From NCBI GenBank assembly GCA_947630135.1, contig CANRGH010000001.1:62001-126000 (forward strand): a stretch of 64,000 nucleotides of DNA, given 5' to 3'. The notes beneath the pieces were generated by a model. It had not been told where the DNA came from, did not search any database, and saw only the letters and a program-made list of their open reading frames with translations. A program made the position numbers and the translations under genes. Position 1 is the stretch's first letter; every line of letters begins with the position of its first letter. Origin of the DNA: an uncultured Monoglobus sp. (GTDB lineage: Bacteria; Bacillota; Clostridia; Monoglobales; Monoglobaceae). This document shows positions 16,689 through 24,866 of this stretch, piece by piece.

Positions 16689-17573
16689 TTAATCCGTCTG
16701 TTCGGCTTGTTTTCTTATTTTTTCATGGAAAAGTTCCGCGGGCTTTGAGAAGACCTGATAGCGTTTCCAGACCAGATCCATATGGGTGTAAAGCCGCGGC
16801 CTCAGCGGGATGAACCGCAGATCGCTGTCGCCCGTGGTGTTGATTATCCCGTCGATACAGAGAACGCAGCCCAGTCCTTCCTCCGCCATTACCGAGGCGT
16901 TATAAAGCAGATTATATGTGGCGGTTATGTTGAGCTTGTCGGCATGAACGCCGAGGTGCCCCGAGAATTCGTTGTTTTCAAGCGCCTGCTTTGATATGAT
17001 CAGCGGAAGCGACGGAAGCTCGCTGATCCCGATCTCGCCGCGCTCCGCGAGCGGACTGTCCTTCCTCACGAGCAACCCCCACTTGTCGCGGGCGGGCAGC
17101 CGAAGCGAGTTATACTTTCGCGAATCCGAGTTCCCGAGCAGCAGGCCGAAGTCGATAAGGCCCTTGTCAAGCCGCTCCGCAACGTCAACCGCGTTTCCGC
17201 TTGTAATATGGCAGCGTATGTCGATCCCCTCGTCTTTCAGCTCCTTTACCGCGTCGGCGATTATTTTGACGCCTCTCGCCTCGGCGGCGCCGATATATAT
17301 ATCGCCGGACACGGGCTCCCCGGCGGAAATCTCGGACCTCGTCTTTTCGACGAGACTTATGATCTCCTCGGCGCGCTTGTGAAAGATCACTCCCTCGTCC
17401 GTGAGCTCAATGCGGCGGTTGCCCCTTATCATCAGCGTGACGCCCAGCTCTTCCTCAAGCTCCATAAGCTGGCGCGAAAGCGTGGGCTGCGAGACGTGCA
17501 GCATCCGCGCAGCGGCTGTGATGTTCCCCTCGCGGACCACCGCCAGAAAATAATTCAAAACTCTGATTTCCAA
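16689..17573 (-). CDS. LysR-family transcriptional regulator
   Basis: A 294-residue regulator. The N-terminal winged helix-turn-helix reads LNYFLAVVREGNITAAARML then HVSQPTLSRQLMELEEELGV, followed by a type 2 periplasmic-binding-like effector domain (about 90-290; GDIYIGAAEARGVKIIADAV, LIDFGLLLG). Start codon is TTG at 17573 with GAAGGTCG about nine bases upstream. It is divergent from the DUF362 gene across a 157-base region that carries a direct repeat overlapping a promoter, so that gene and its acetyltransferase neighbour are the likely targets. The effector is unknown. Confidence 0.9.
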   Translation of the reverse strand: MEIRVLNYFLAVVREGNITAAARMLHVSQPTLSRQLMELEEELGVTLMIRGNRRIELTDEGVIFHKRAEEIISLVEKTRSEISAGEPVSGDIYIGAAEARGVKIIADAVKELKDEGIDIRCHITSGNAVDVAERLDKGLIDFGLLLGNSDSRKYNSLRLPARDKWGLLVRKDSPLAERGEIGISELPSLPLIISKQALENNEFSGHLGVHADKLNITATYNLLYNASVMAEEGLGCVLCIDGIINTTGDSDLRFIPLRPRLYTHMDLVWKRYQVFSKPAELFHEKIRKQAEQTD

Positions 17574-17640
17574 TTCAGCGACCTTCTTTCCCGTTTTTTT
17601 AAATTATATCATGATATGCCATTCGCGTCAAGAATAGTTA

Positions 17641-17688
17641 AGTATTTGATATAAGTATTTGCTATTTTGGGCCGCGGGCCTTATAATA
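17641..17688 (+). promoter_or_regulatory. Sigma-A promoter of the DUF362 gene with overlapping direct repeat
   Basis: TTGCTA (17660-17665), 17 bases, TATAAT (17683-17688). The 9-base sequence AAGTATTTG occurs at 17641 and 17654, the second copy overlapping the -35 box. This is a plausible LysR-regulator site because the LysR gene is divergent. Confidence 0.6.
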
Positions 17689-17730
17689 TAAGCAGAAGTT
17701 ATAATTTCAGATCGGAAAGGATGAGATTTT

Positions 17731-19260
17731 ATGAGCATTGGCATTAAGATAATTTCGGCCGCCGCGGCGGTCCTTATGATTTGCGGAGCGTTCACGGGTG
17801 CTTTCGCCGAGGAAAACGTTTTTCCACAGCATGAGCCGTACGGGAAAGGCGTCGGCGTGATGCCCGGCAGAGTCGTTTGGGCTTATGACCCGGGCTGCGT
17901 CGACTGGGACGGAAGCGGATACTGGTGGGAGACGGAGCACTTTGACGAGGAAGCGGTCAAGGGCATGGTAAGCTCGTCGATCGCCTCTCTCGCGGGGAAA
18001 AGCTCCGCCGCGGAGGCATGGCCCGCGCTGTTTGAGAACATAAACGGCAGGCACGGCAAAAGCGGCGGCTATAAAGACGGCGAGAAAATCGCTATAAAGG
18101 CTAACATAAACGGCTCGGCGGTAATGGACGACGACACCTCGGGAAAAACGATGATGAGCTACACCAACCCGGTGCTGCTCAAGGCTCTGCTCACGTCGCT
18201 TGTAACCGAGGCGGGAGTCGCGCCCGAAAACATCACGGTCTATGACGTGTCACGCCTATTTCCGGATTATATGGTCGGCATGTGCAGCGAGGGAATTTTG
18301 AGCGGCGTGAACTTTGTCACCCGCGACAACGGGATCGCGGACGAGAGCGCGCCGATAATCTGGTCGCACGAGTTCGGCGGCAGGGTGAATTATCTGCCAA
18401 CCTGCGTTACCGAGGCGAAATATGTGATAAACCTCGCGAACCTCAAAGGCCACAGCTACGGCATAACGCTTTGCGGTAAAAACCATTTCGGCTCGTTCAT
18501 CAACGGGAACATGATGCGCCCGCCCGAGGGAGCCAATCTGCATCAGTGGCTGACAATGAGCGAAATGGGAATATACAGCCCGCTGGTCGATCTTATGGCC
18601 AACGCGGACTTGGGCGGCAAGACCGTGCTTTATATGCTCGACGCGATCATCTGCGCCCCGTCCGAGGGCGCCTCGATAACCGGCGAAAACTCAAAATGGC
18701 GGCAAAGCCCGTTTAACGGCGATTACACGTCGAGCGTGTTCGCGTCGCAGGACCCTGTGGCGATCGACTCGGTGGGTGCGGACTTTTTGGCAAACGAGCC
18801 GGCAGTCACCGAGAACAACCGCGCCGCGAAGGACAGAACGGTTGAAAACTATCTGCACGAGGCGGGCCTTGTCGCCGCGCCGCCCTCCGGCACGGTTTAT
18901 ACCGACAGCAAGGGAAACGCGGTCTCAAATCTCGGCGTTCACGAGCATTGGAACAACAGCGAGGATAAGCAATACAGCCGCAATCTCGGAAAGAGCGAGG
19001 GTATTGAATTGGTTATGACGGAGAATAATCCGCGGATAACCGTTGACAACGGAACGATCACGGTGAGCGGCGCGCCCGCGGGCAGCACGCTTATCGCGGT
19101 CTCGTACCGCGGCGGAATGATCGCGGACGTGAAAACCGCCGCCGAAAGCGAAGGCACGGCGACAATATATCCGGGCGAGGTTCCGGAAGGGACAAAAATC
19201 AAGGCGTTTCTTTGGGACTTAACCACGATAAGGCCCCTGGCTCTGCCTTTGGAAATATAA
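17731..19260 (+). CDS. Secreted DUF362-domain protein
   Basis: A 509-residue exported protein. The signal peptide runs to about residue 26 (MICGAFTGAFAEE). The DUF362 core spans about 40-400, with IAIKANINGS, KALLTSLVTEAGVAPENITV, YVINLANLKGHSYGITLCGK, KNHFGSFINGN and SQDPVAIDSVGADFL. The family is metal- or cluster-associated in some members, but its reaction is not established. Residues 425-509 form a small beta module ending IKAFLWDLTTIRPLALPLEI, shared with two other secreted proteins here. It heads an operon with an acetyltransferase 17 bases downstream. Confidence 0.82.
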   Translation: MSIGIKIISAAAAVLMICGAFTGAFAEENVFPQHEPYGKGVGVMPGRVVWAYDPGCVDWDGSGYWWETEHFDEEAVKGMVSSSIASLAGKSSAAEAWPALFENINGRHGKSGGYKDGEKIAIKANINGSAVMDDDTSGKTMMSYTNPVLLKALLTSLVTEAGVAPENITVYDVSRLFPDYMVGMCSEGILSGVNFVTRDNGIADESAPIIWSHEFGGRVNYLPTCVTEAKYVINLANLKGHSYGITLCGKNHFGSFINGNMMRPPEGANLHQWLTMSEMGIYSPLVDLMANADLGGKTVLYMLDAIICAPSEGASITGENSKWRQSPFNGDYTSSVFASQDPVAIDSVGADFLANEPAVTENNRAAKDRTVENYLHEAGLVAAPPSGTVYTDSKGNAVSNLGVHEHWNNSEDKQYSRNLGKSEGIELVMTENNPRITVDNGTITVSGAPAGSTLIAVSYRGGMIADVKTAAESEGTATIYPGEVPEGTKIKAFLWDLTTIRPLALPLEI

Positions 19261-19277
19261 AACAGGGAGGAAGAAAA

Positions 19278-19844
19278 TTGACAACAGAGGAATTTCTTAA
19301 ACAGATGAGAGAGGGCAGGGGAGCCGAGGGCGGCTCGAATATGCACATTATGATGCACGAACTGAGTCAACGGGCGATCAGGATAACGACCGAGCTGAAC
19401 TCCGCGTATCACGAGCCGACCGAGCTTCGGGAGATATTTTCAAGACTTATCGGCAAGCCGGTCGACGACGGCTTCGGGCTCTTCCCGCCGTTTTCCGCTG
19501 ACTGCGGCCTGAACATAACCGTCGGGAAAAACGTGTTCATCAACTCGGGCTGCCGCTTTCAGGACTGGGGCGGAATAACGATAGGCAGCGGCGCGCTTAT
19601 CGGCCATAACGTGGTTATCGCCACGATCAACCACGGGATCCCGATCGCGCAAAGACATGACAACAATCCCGCGCCGGTCAGTATCGGCAAAAACGTCTGG
19701 ATAGGCTCAAACGCCACGATCCTGCCCGGCGTGACCATAGGCGACGGCGCGATTGTCGGAGCGGGAGCCGTGGTCACAAAGGACGTGCCCAAAAACTCGG
19801 TCGCGGTCGGAGTTCCCGCCCGCGTCACCGCCAAAGTTGAATAA
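19278..19844 (+). CDS. Maltose/galactoside O-acetyltransferase family (left-handed beta-helix)
   Basis: A 188-residue acyl-CoA-dependent sugar O-acetyltransferase. After a helical N-terminus (maltose acetyltransferase-like cap) come hexapeptide repeats: GKNVFINSGCRFQDWGGITI, IGSGALIGHNVVI, VSIGKNVWIGSNATILPGVT and IGDGAIVGAGAVVTKDVPKN. The probable catalytic His lies in ATINHGI. The start is the TTG at 19278, eleven bases after GGGAGGA; a longer in-frame extension would run into the DUF362 gene. The acceptor sugar is not predictable. Probably cotranscribed with the preceding gene. Confidence 0.87.
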   Translation: MTTEEFLKQMREGRGAEGGSNMHIMMHELSQRAIRITTELNSAYHEPTELREIFSRLIGKPVDDGFGLFPPFSADCGLNITVGKNVFINSGCRFQDWGGITIGSGALIGHNVVIATINHGIPIAQRHDNNPAPVSIGKNVWIGSNATILPGVTIGDGAIVGAGAVVTKDVPKNSVAVGVPARVTAKVE

Positions 19845-19858
19845 ATATTAATTCATAC

Positions 19859-19887
19859 TTGACAAAGACAAAAAAGTAATATATAAT
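19859..19887 (+). promoter_or_regulatory. Strong sigma-A promoter of the leader RNA
   Basis: Consensus TTGACA (19859-19864), 17 bases, consensus TATAAT (19882-19887). It begins right after the acetyltransferase stop. Confidence 0.75.
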
Positions 19888-19893
19888 AATCAT

Positions 19894-19996
19894 ACAAAGA
19901 GAAACGGCAGAGCGTAAAAACGGTCAGCCGCTTCGCAGAATAGTTAATAAGATAACCGATCCTTTGAGCGCAAACTTTGGATCGGTTAGTCTTTTT
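19894..19996 (+). ncRNA. Structured leader or small RNA upstream of the MATE genes
   Basis: Transcription from the promoter at 19859-19887 would give about 100 bases. The first part holds CGGC/GCCG and GCG/CGC complementary pieces; the second part ends in an intrinsic terminator (19953-19996). No start codon with a ribosome binding site lies inside, so a leader peptide is unlikely. It may be an attenuating riboswitch-like leader for the MATE exporters or a free small RNA. It does not match any riboswitch consensus I can recall. Confidence 0.45.
19953..19996 (+). terminator. Intrinsic terminator inside the MATE leader
   Basis: TAACCGATCC pairs with GGATCGGTTA (10 bp), with a small inner TTTG/CAAA stem, followed by GTCTTTTT. 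It lies between two promoters. Confidence 0.8.
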
Positions 19997-19999
19997 AGG

Positions 20000-20028
20000 T
20001 TGAAATATTAAAAGTTTTATATTATAAT
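20000..20028 (+). promoter_or_regulatory. Second sigma-A promoter, after the terminator, for the MATE genes
   Basis: TTGAAA (20000-20005), 17 bases, TATAAT (20023-20028), 39 bases before the first MATE start codon. Confidence 0.65.
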
Positions 20029-20066
20029 ATTTTTATTCAAAAACATTACCGAAAAGAGACAGATAA

Positions 20067-21425
20067 ATGGAGAACGCGGAAAAAACCGAATTATTTGAAC
20101 AAACGCCAATACCGAGAGCGGTGATGAAGCTGGCTGTGCCGACCGTCATCAGCTCTCTTGTTATGGTGCTTTATAACCTCGCCGACACATATTTTGTTGG
20201 CATGCTTGGCGACCCGATCGAAAACGCGGCGGTCACGTTGGCCGCTCCGGTGCTGCTTGCGTTCAACGCGGTCAACAACCTTTTCGGCGTGGGCGCGTCA
20301 AGCATGATGAGCCGCGCGCTCGGCAAAAAGGATTTTGAGACGGTCTACCGCAGCTCGGCGATGGGCTTTTTCTGCGCGCTGTTTTCGGCGGCGCTGTTTT
20401 CGCTTTTCTGCACGGCGCTTAAAGCCCCGCTGCTGACGCTTCTCGGCGCCGACAGCGGAACGGCCGCGTCGACCGCCGCTTACATGAAATGGACGGTGTC
20501 ATTCGGCGCGGTGCCGTCGATCCTGAACGTGGTCCTGGCCTATCTCGTGCGCAGCGAGGGCTCGTCGCTCCACGCGAGCATCGGCACAATGAGCGGCTGT
20601 ATACTCAACATAATATTAGACCCGTTCTTCATTCTGCCCCGCGGCCTCGGCATGGGCGCCGCGGGAGCCGGCTGTGCCACCTTTATCTCAAACTGCGCCG
20701 CCTGCGGATATTTTTTCGTACTGCTTTTTGTGACGCGCGGAAAAACGTATGTCTGCATAAATCCCAAAAAGCTCAAGTTTGACAAGTCGATCATCAAGGG
20801 AATATGCGCGGTGGGAATTCCCGCCTCGATCCAGAACCTGCTGAACGTGACCGGAATGACGGTGCTTAACAACTTCACCTCGGCCTTCGGCTCGAGCGCT
20901 GTGGCCGCCATGGGAATAGCGCAGAAAATAAACATGGTTCCGATGCAGATCGCGCTCGGCTTCTCGCAGGGAATTATGCCGCTTGTGGGCTATAACTACG
21001 CCTCGGGCGACGTCGGCCGCATGAAAAAGTCGATACTGTTCGCGGGGAAGATCATCGTGTCGTTTATGGCGGGCGTGGCCCTGATTTATTACATAACCGC
21101 CGGCGGGATCTCGGAGCTGTTTATCAAAAATTCCGAGGTCGTGGCGTACAGCGCCAAATTTCTGCGCGGCATGTGCCTTTCAATGCCGTTTTTGTGCATG
21201 GACTTTCTCGGCGTCGGCGTGTTCCAGTCCTGCGGGCTCGGCGGCCGCGCGCTGCTTTTCGCGATCATGCGCAAGATCGTGCTTGAGATCCCCGCGCTGT
21301 TTGTCTTAAACGCCCTGTTCCCGCTGTACGGTCTGGCCTACGCGCAGCCGCTGGCAGAGTTCGTTCTGGCGATAGCCGCGGTTATCGTGCTGCGGCGGCT
21401 GATACGCGGCATGGAAAAAGCCTGA
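20067..21425 (+). CDS. MATE family efflux transporter
   Basis: A 452-residue inner-membrane protein with about twelve membrane helices in two six-helix halves, the MATE antiporter fold. Family signatures include IPRAVMKLAVPTVISSLVMV, YNLADTYFVGMLGDP, GVGASSMMSRALGKKDFETV and MQIALGFSQGIMPLVGYNYA. MATE proteins export drugs or organic cations in exchange for Na+ or H+. GAGACAG lies 7-8 bases upstream of the ATG. A second MATE gene starts 28 bases after its stop. A promoter, a terminator-bearing leader and another promoter precede it, suggesting regulated expression. Confidence 0.92.
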   Translation: MENAEKTELFEQTPIPRAVMKLAVPTVISSLVMVLYNLADTYFVGMLGDPIENAAVTLAAPVLLAFNAVNNLFGVGASSMMSRALGKKDFETVYRSSAMGFFCALFSAALFSLFCTALKAPLLTLLGADSGTAASTAAYMKWTVSFGAVPSILNVVLAYLVRSEGSSLHASIGTMSGCILNIILDPFFILPRGLGMGAAGAGCATFISNCAACGYFFVLLFVTRGKTYVCINPKKLKFDKSIIKGICAVGIPASIQNLLNVTGMTVLNNFTSAFGSSAVAAMGIAQKINMVPMQIALGFSQGIMPLVGYNYASGDVGRMKKSILFAGKIIVSFMAGVALIYYITAGGISELFIKNSEVVAYSAKFLRGMCLSMPFLCMDFLGVGVFQSCGLGGRALLFAIMRKIVLEIPALFVLNALFPLYGLAYAQPLAEFVLAIAAVIVLRRLIRGMEKA

Positions 21426-21453
21426 CAAAATCACACGACTTGCGGAGGAAAAC

Positions 21454-22797
21454 ATGACAGAAACCAAAACGGCGGCGATCCAAAGCCGCGCGAAACTGAA
21501 ACGCTTTTTTAAATACATATCGCGAAGCACGGCGGGAATGGTGGGAATATCCGTCTATGTCCTCGCGGACACGTTTTTCATATCTCTGTACGCGGGTTCA
21601 AACGGAATAACCGTTTTAAACTTTGTTCTGCCGCTTTACAGCCTTATTTTCGCAATAGGTTCAATGGCGGGCGTAGGCTCCGCCACGAGATACGCGGTCA
21701 AAAAGGCGCTCGGCGCGAATGACCTTAACGGATATTTCGGCCATGCGCTGTTATGGCAGCTCATTCTCTCGGTGCCGTTTGTTGCTCTCGGAGCTGCGGC
21801 TCCCGAGCTGTGGCTGCGTCTTATGGGCGGTGACGCGGCAATAACCGAACTCGGCAAAGCGTATACCCGAATTGTGCTGCTCGGCTCTCCGTTTTTTATG
21901 ATGAACTACTCATTCACCGCCTTCGCGAGGAACGACGGCGCGCCCACGACCGCTATGGCCGCACTGCTGACCGCCAGCGCGTTTAACATAATTTTTGATT
22001 ACGTCTTTATCTTCCCGCTCAAAATGGGTCTTGCGGGCGCCGCGCTCGCGACGGCCATGGCTCCGATCATTTCAAGCGCGGTCTGCTGCACGCACTTTTT
22101 CGGCAAAAAATCAAGCGTGAGGCCGACCTTTGAGCGCCCCTCGCTCAAAAAGCTCATCTCATGCTGCGCGCTGGGAACCTCGGCCTTTGTGGGCGAGATC
22201 TCCTCGGCTGTCACCGTCACGGTCTTTAACTTCCTGCTGCTCAAGACGGCCGGGAACATCGGGGTCGCCGCTTACGGGATCGTGGCAAACTTAGCCCTTG
22301 TTGCGACCGCGATATTCAACGGCATAGCGCAGGGAATGCAGCCGCCGCTCAGCGAGTGCTGCGGCGGAGACAAAAGCGATGATCTGAAGCTTTACATGAA
22401 AGCCGGCCTTGTGACGGTGCTTATCATCGAGGCGGCGATAGTAACGCTCGCTTGGGTGTTCGCGGACGGACTCGCGGCGATCTTCAACAGCGAGGGCAGC
22501 GCCCCGCTCGCGAGATACGCGGCCGACGCGGTCAGGCTGTATTTTATCGGCTTTGCCGCCGCGGGAATAAACATCGTGATGACAACATACTTTTCCGCCA
22601 CCGGCAAGGCGCTGTGCGCGTCCGCCGCCTCTCTGACGCGCGGGCTGGCCGCGATCATCATCTGCGCGCTGATTTTGAGCGCTCTGTTTGGGATAAACGG
22701 CATATGGCTGTCGTTCGCCGCCTCGGAGCTGATAACCCTCGCGGTGGTGATATGTCTGCTCAAAACGCAGAGCCGCCGAACGGAAACTTTACAATAA
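21454..22797 (+). CDS. MATE family efflux transporter (second copy)
   Basis: A 447-residue polytopic protein, only distantly similar to the preceding MATE. It has FFKYISRSTAGMVGISVYVL, ADTFFISLYAGSNGITVLNF, GSMAGVGSATRYAVKKALGA and FNGIAQGMQPPLSECCGG, with about twelve membrane helices. GCGGAGGAAAAC precedes the ATG. Two adjacent MATE genes may act as separate pumps or as a pair; substrate unknown. A strong terminator follows directly. Confidence 0.9.
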   Translation: MTETKTAAIQSRAKLKRFFKYISRSTAGMVGISVYVLADTFFISLYAGSNGITVLNFVLPLYSLIFAIGSMAGVGSATRYAVKKALGANDLNGYFGHALLWQLILSVPFVALGAAAPELWLRLMGGDAAITELGKAYTRIVLLGSPFFMMNYSFTAFARNDGAPTTAMAALLTASAFNIIFDYVFIFPLKMGLAGAALATAMAPIISSAVCCTHFFGKKSSVRPTFERPSLKKLISCCALGTSAFVGEISSAVTVTVFNFLLLKTAGNIGVAAYGIVANLALVATAIFNGIAQGMQPPLSECCGGDKSDDLKLYMKAGLVTVLIIEAAIVTLAWVFADGLAAIFNSEGSAPLARYAADAVRLYFIGFAAAGINIVMTTYFSATGKALCASAASLTRGLAAIIICALILSALFGINGIWLSFAASELITLAVVICLLKTQSRRTETLQ

Positions 22798-22805
22798 TTT
22801 AATAA

Positions 22806-22845
22806 AGCCCGCGGCGCGAATTTATCGCGCCGCGGGCTGTTTTTT
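22806..22845 (+). terminator. Terminator of the MATE operon
   Basis: AGCCCGCGGCGCGA pairs with CGCGCCGCGGGCT (13 bp), then GTTTTTTAAT. Its distal end touches the convergent phosphate symporter stop codon, and it may serve both. Confidence 0.9.
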
Positions 22846-24601
22846 AATAAGCGAGAGTGTATTTTTCGCGGTACCTGTCATAAATATCCTGAAGATAATC
22901 AACATTGTCGTCGCTCAAGCGGTCTTTATATTCATGCGGCGAAAACAGCGCGTTGTCCTCCTCTTGAAGCAGATACACGGCTATGTTGGAACAATGATCC
23001 GCTATTCTGCCGAGGTAGTTTAAAAGGCTTGAGAACACAAATCCGAACTCCGTGCTGCATTCGCTTTTCCGAAGCCGCGTTATGTGGTTCTTTTTCATCA
23101 TGCGGCTTATCTCGCTGATAACGCGGTTGAGCGGCTCGATCCTGAGCGCCGCGGTTTTGTCCTTGTTTTCGATCGCTTTGACTGCAAGACCCATGATGTC
23201 GTTTATCGCCGAGGAGATCACCGCGACCTCCGTGGCGGCGCTTTCCGACAGCTCAATGCTGTGGCTGAACATCTCTTTCGCGGTTTCCGCGAGGTTCCGC
23301 GCGTTATCCGAAACGCGCTCGACCTCGCCGATTATATGCGTCAGCGTGGTGATCTCGGTGCTCTCGGCGACCGTGAGCTGCTGCTTTGTAAGGGCGGCGA
23401 GGTAGGCGCTCAGCCTGTCTTCATATGTGTCGATCATTCGTTCCTGATTGATTATCTTGTCCCGGCCGCTTTCATCATAATTTTTAAGCAGATCAAGGGC
23501 CTTTCCCACCGAGCTCCGCGTGAGCACGGCCATGTCGGCGGTCAGCTCGCGGGTCTGGCCCGCCGCGAACGCGGGATAGCTCAGGAAACGATCGTCAAGG
23601 CTGTCAAACAGGTCCATTTCCTTGGCCCCCGATTTAAACGTCATCTCCGAAAGCCTCTCTATCGCGCCGCAGAACGGCATCAGCACCGCCGTCGAGAGAA
23701 TGTTAAACAGCGTGTGGATAAACGCGATCGAGAAAACCGACGAGTTCGCGTCCATAAACCCGAAATCAAAAACAGCGTCAAGGCCGTAAAACAGCGCGGC
23801 GATAACCACAACGCCGATAATTTTTATGTAAACGCATGACGCGGCGACTCGCTTCGCGTCGGTGTTTCCGCTTATCGCGGACAGCACGGGCGGCAGAGCG
23901 GCGCCAATGTTCATTCCGAGAATTATTGGCAGCGCGGTCGAAACCGGTATCGCGTTGGTCAGAGACAGCGCCTGAAGAATACCGACCGACGCCGACGACG
24001 ACTGTATAACAGCGGTGAACAAAGTTCCCGCCAAAATTCCCGTAAGCGGGTGCGAGAACATAACAAGCGTGTCCTTAAAATGCTTGCTGTCCTGCAATCC
24101 CGAAGTGGCGTCCGACATCATCTCCATACCGAACATCAGCACGGCGAAGCCGATCAGAATAGAGCCGATATTCTTTTTCGCGTCGGATTTTGAAAACATG
24201 TTAAGGCACAGTCCGACAGCCGCCAGCACCGGAGTGAAGGCGGACGGCGTGAGCATCCTGAGCAGGACGTTCCCACCCGAGATGCCCGATGTGCTCAGCA
24301 GCCAGCCCGTGACGGTGGTTCCAATATTCGCGCCCATCAGCACGCTTGTCGTTTGGACCAAATTCATTATGCCCGAATTCACAAAGCCAACAAGCATTAC
24401 CATTACCGCGGACGAGCTTTGGATCACGGCGGTCACGCCGAAGCCCAGCAAAAAGCCCTTGAAACGGTTTGAGGTAAGCTTGCTGAGTATCGTCTCAAGC
24501 TTGCTGCCCGAAAGCTTTTTAAGGCTGTCGCCCATGTAGTTCATACCGAACAGGAACAGAGCCAATCCGCCCAGCAGAGTCAAAATCGAAAATATATCCA
24601 T
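22844..24601 (-). CDS. Na/Pi cotransporter family protein with PhoU-like domain
   Basis: A 585-residue membrane protein. The N-terminal half has two Na_Pi_cotrans repeats with the QSSSA signature (GVTAVIQSSSAVMVMLVGFV and TAVIQSSSASVGILQALS) and GMNIGAALPP. The C-terminal third (about 345-580) is a helical PhoU-like domain (LLKNYDESGRDKIINQERMI, HIIGEVERVSDNARNLAETA). It is expected to import phosphate with sodium, the PhoU part tuning transport. GGGAGATATACAT precedes the ATG. It stands alone, convergent with the MATE operon. Confidence 0.92.
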   Translation of the reverse strand: MDIFSILTLLGGLALFLFGMNYMGDSLKKLSGSKLETILSKLTSNRFKGFLLGFGVTAVIQSSSAVMVMLVGFVNSGIMNLVQTTSVLMGANIGTTVTGWLLSTSGISGGNVLLRMLTPSAFTPVLAAVGLCLNMFSKSDAKKNIGSILIGFAVLMFGMEMMSDATSGLQDSKHFKDTLVMFSHPLTGILAGTLFTAVIQSSSASVGILQALSLTNAIPVSTALPIILGMNIGAALPPVLSAISGNTDAKRVAASCVYIKIIGVVVIAALFYGLDAVFDFGFMDANSSVFSIAFIHTLFNILSTAVLMPFCGAIERLSEMTFKSGAKEMDLFDSLDDRFLSYPAFAAGQTRELTADMAVLTRSSVGKALDLLKNYDESGRDKIINQERMIDTYEDRLSAYLAALTKQQLTVAESTEITTLTHIIGEVERVSDNARNLAETAKEMFSHSIELSESAATEVAVISSAINDIMGLAVKAIENKDKTAALRIEPLNRVISEISRMMKKNHITRLRKSECSTEFGFVFSSLLNYLGRIADHCSNIAVYLLQEEDNALFSPHEYKDRLSDDNVDYLQDIYDRYREKYTLAY

Positions 24602-24791
24602 ATGTATATCTCCCGCAAAGTTTTTGCATATTATAAAGCAAAAGGCTTAAAACTTTCTTAAACCAAACAATATAATAACATAACGATTTTCAATATTCAA
24701 CATAAATTTTAGAAAAAATCATTGACGAAGGCAGAATAATTTTCGGGTATTACGCATAATTTTTTGTTTATTTTCCAAATTTGCGGCGGCG

Positions 24792-24820
24792 TTGACTTTG
24801 CGCGGATATAATATTATAAT
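24792..24820 (+). promoter_or_regulatory. Sigma-A promoter of the M20 amidohydrolase gene
   Basis: TTGACT (24792-24797), 17 bases, TATAAT (24815-24820), 46 bases before the ATG. The rest of the 265-base divergent gap (24602-24791) shows nothing else I can support. Confidence 0.65.
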
Positions 24821-24866
24821 ATTTAATATCGGACTATAATTTTTAGGAACCGGAGGAAATGACAAA

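Noticed and set aside
19953..19996. Hairpin taken as the ordinary terminator of the acetyltransferase gene
   Set aside because: A consensus promoter lies between that gene and the hairpin, so it more likely ends the leader RNA, though it would also stop read-through.
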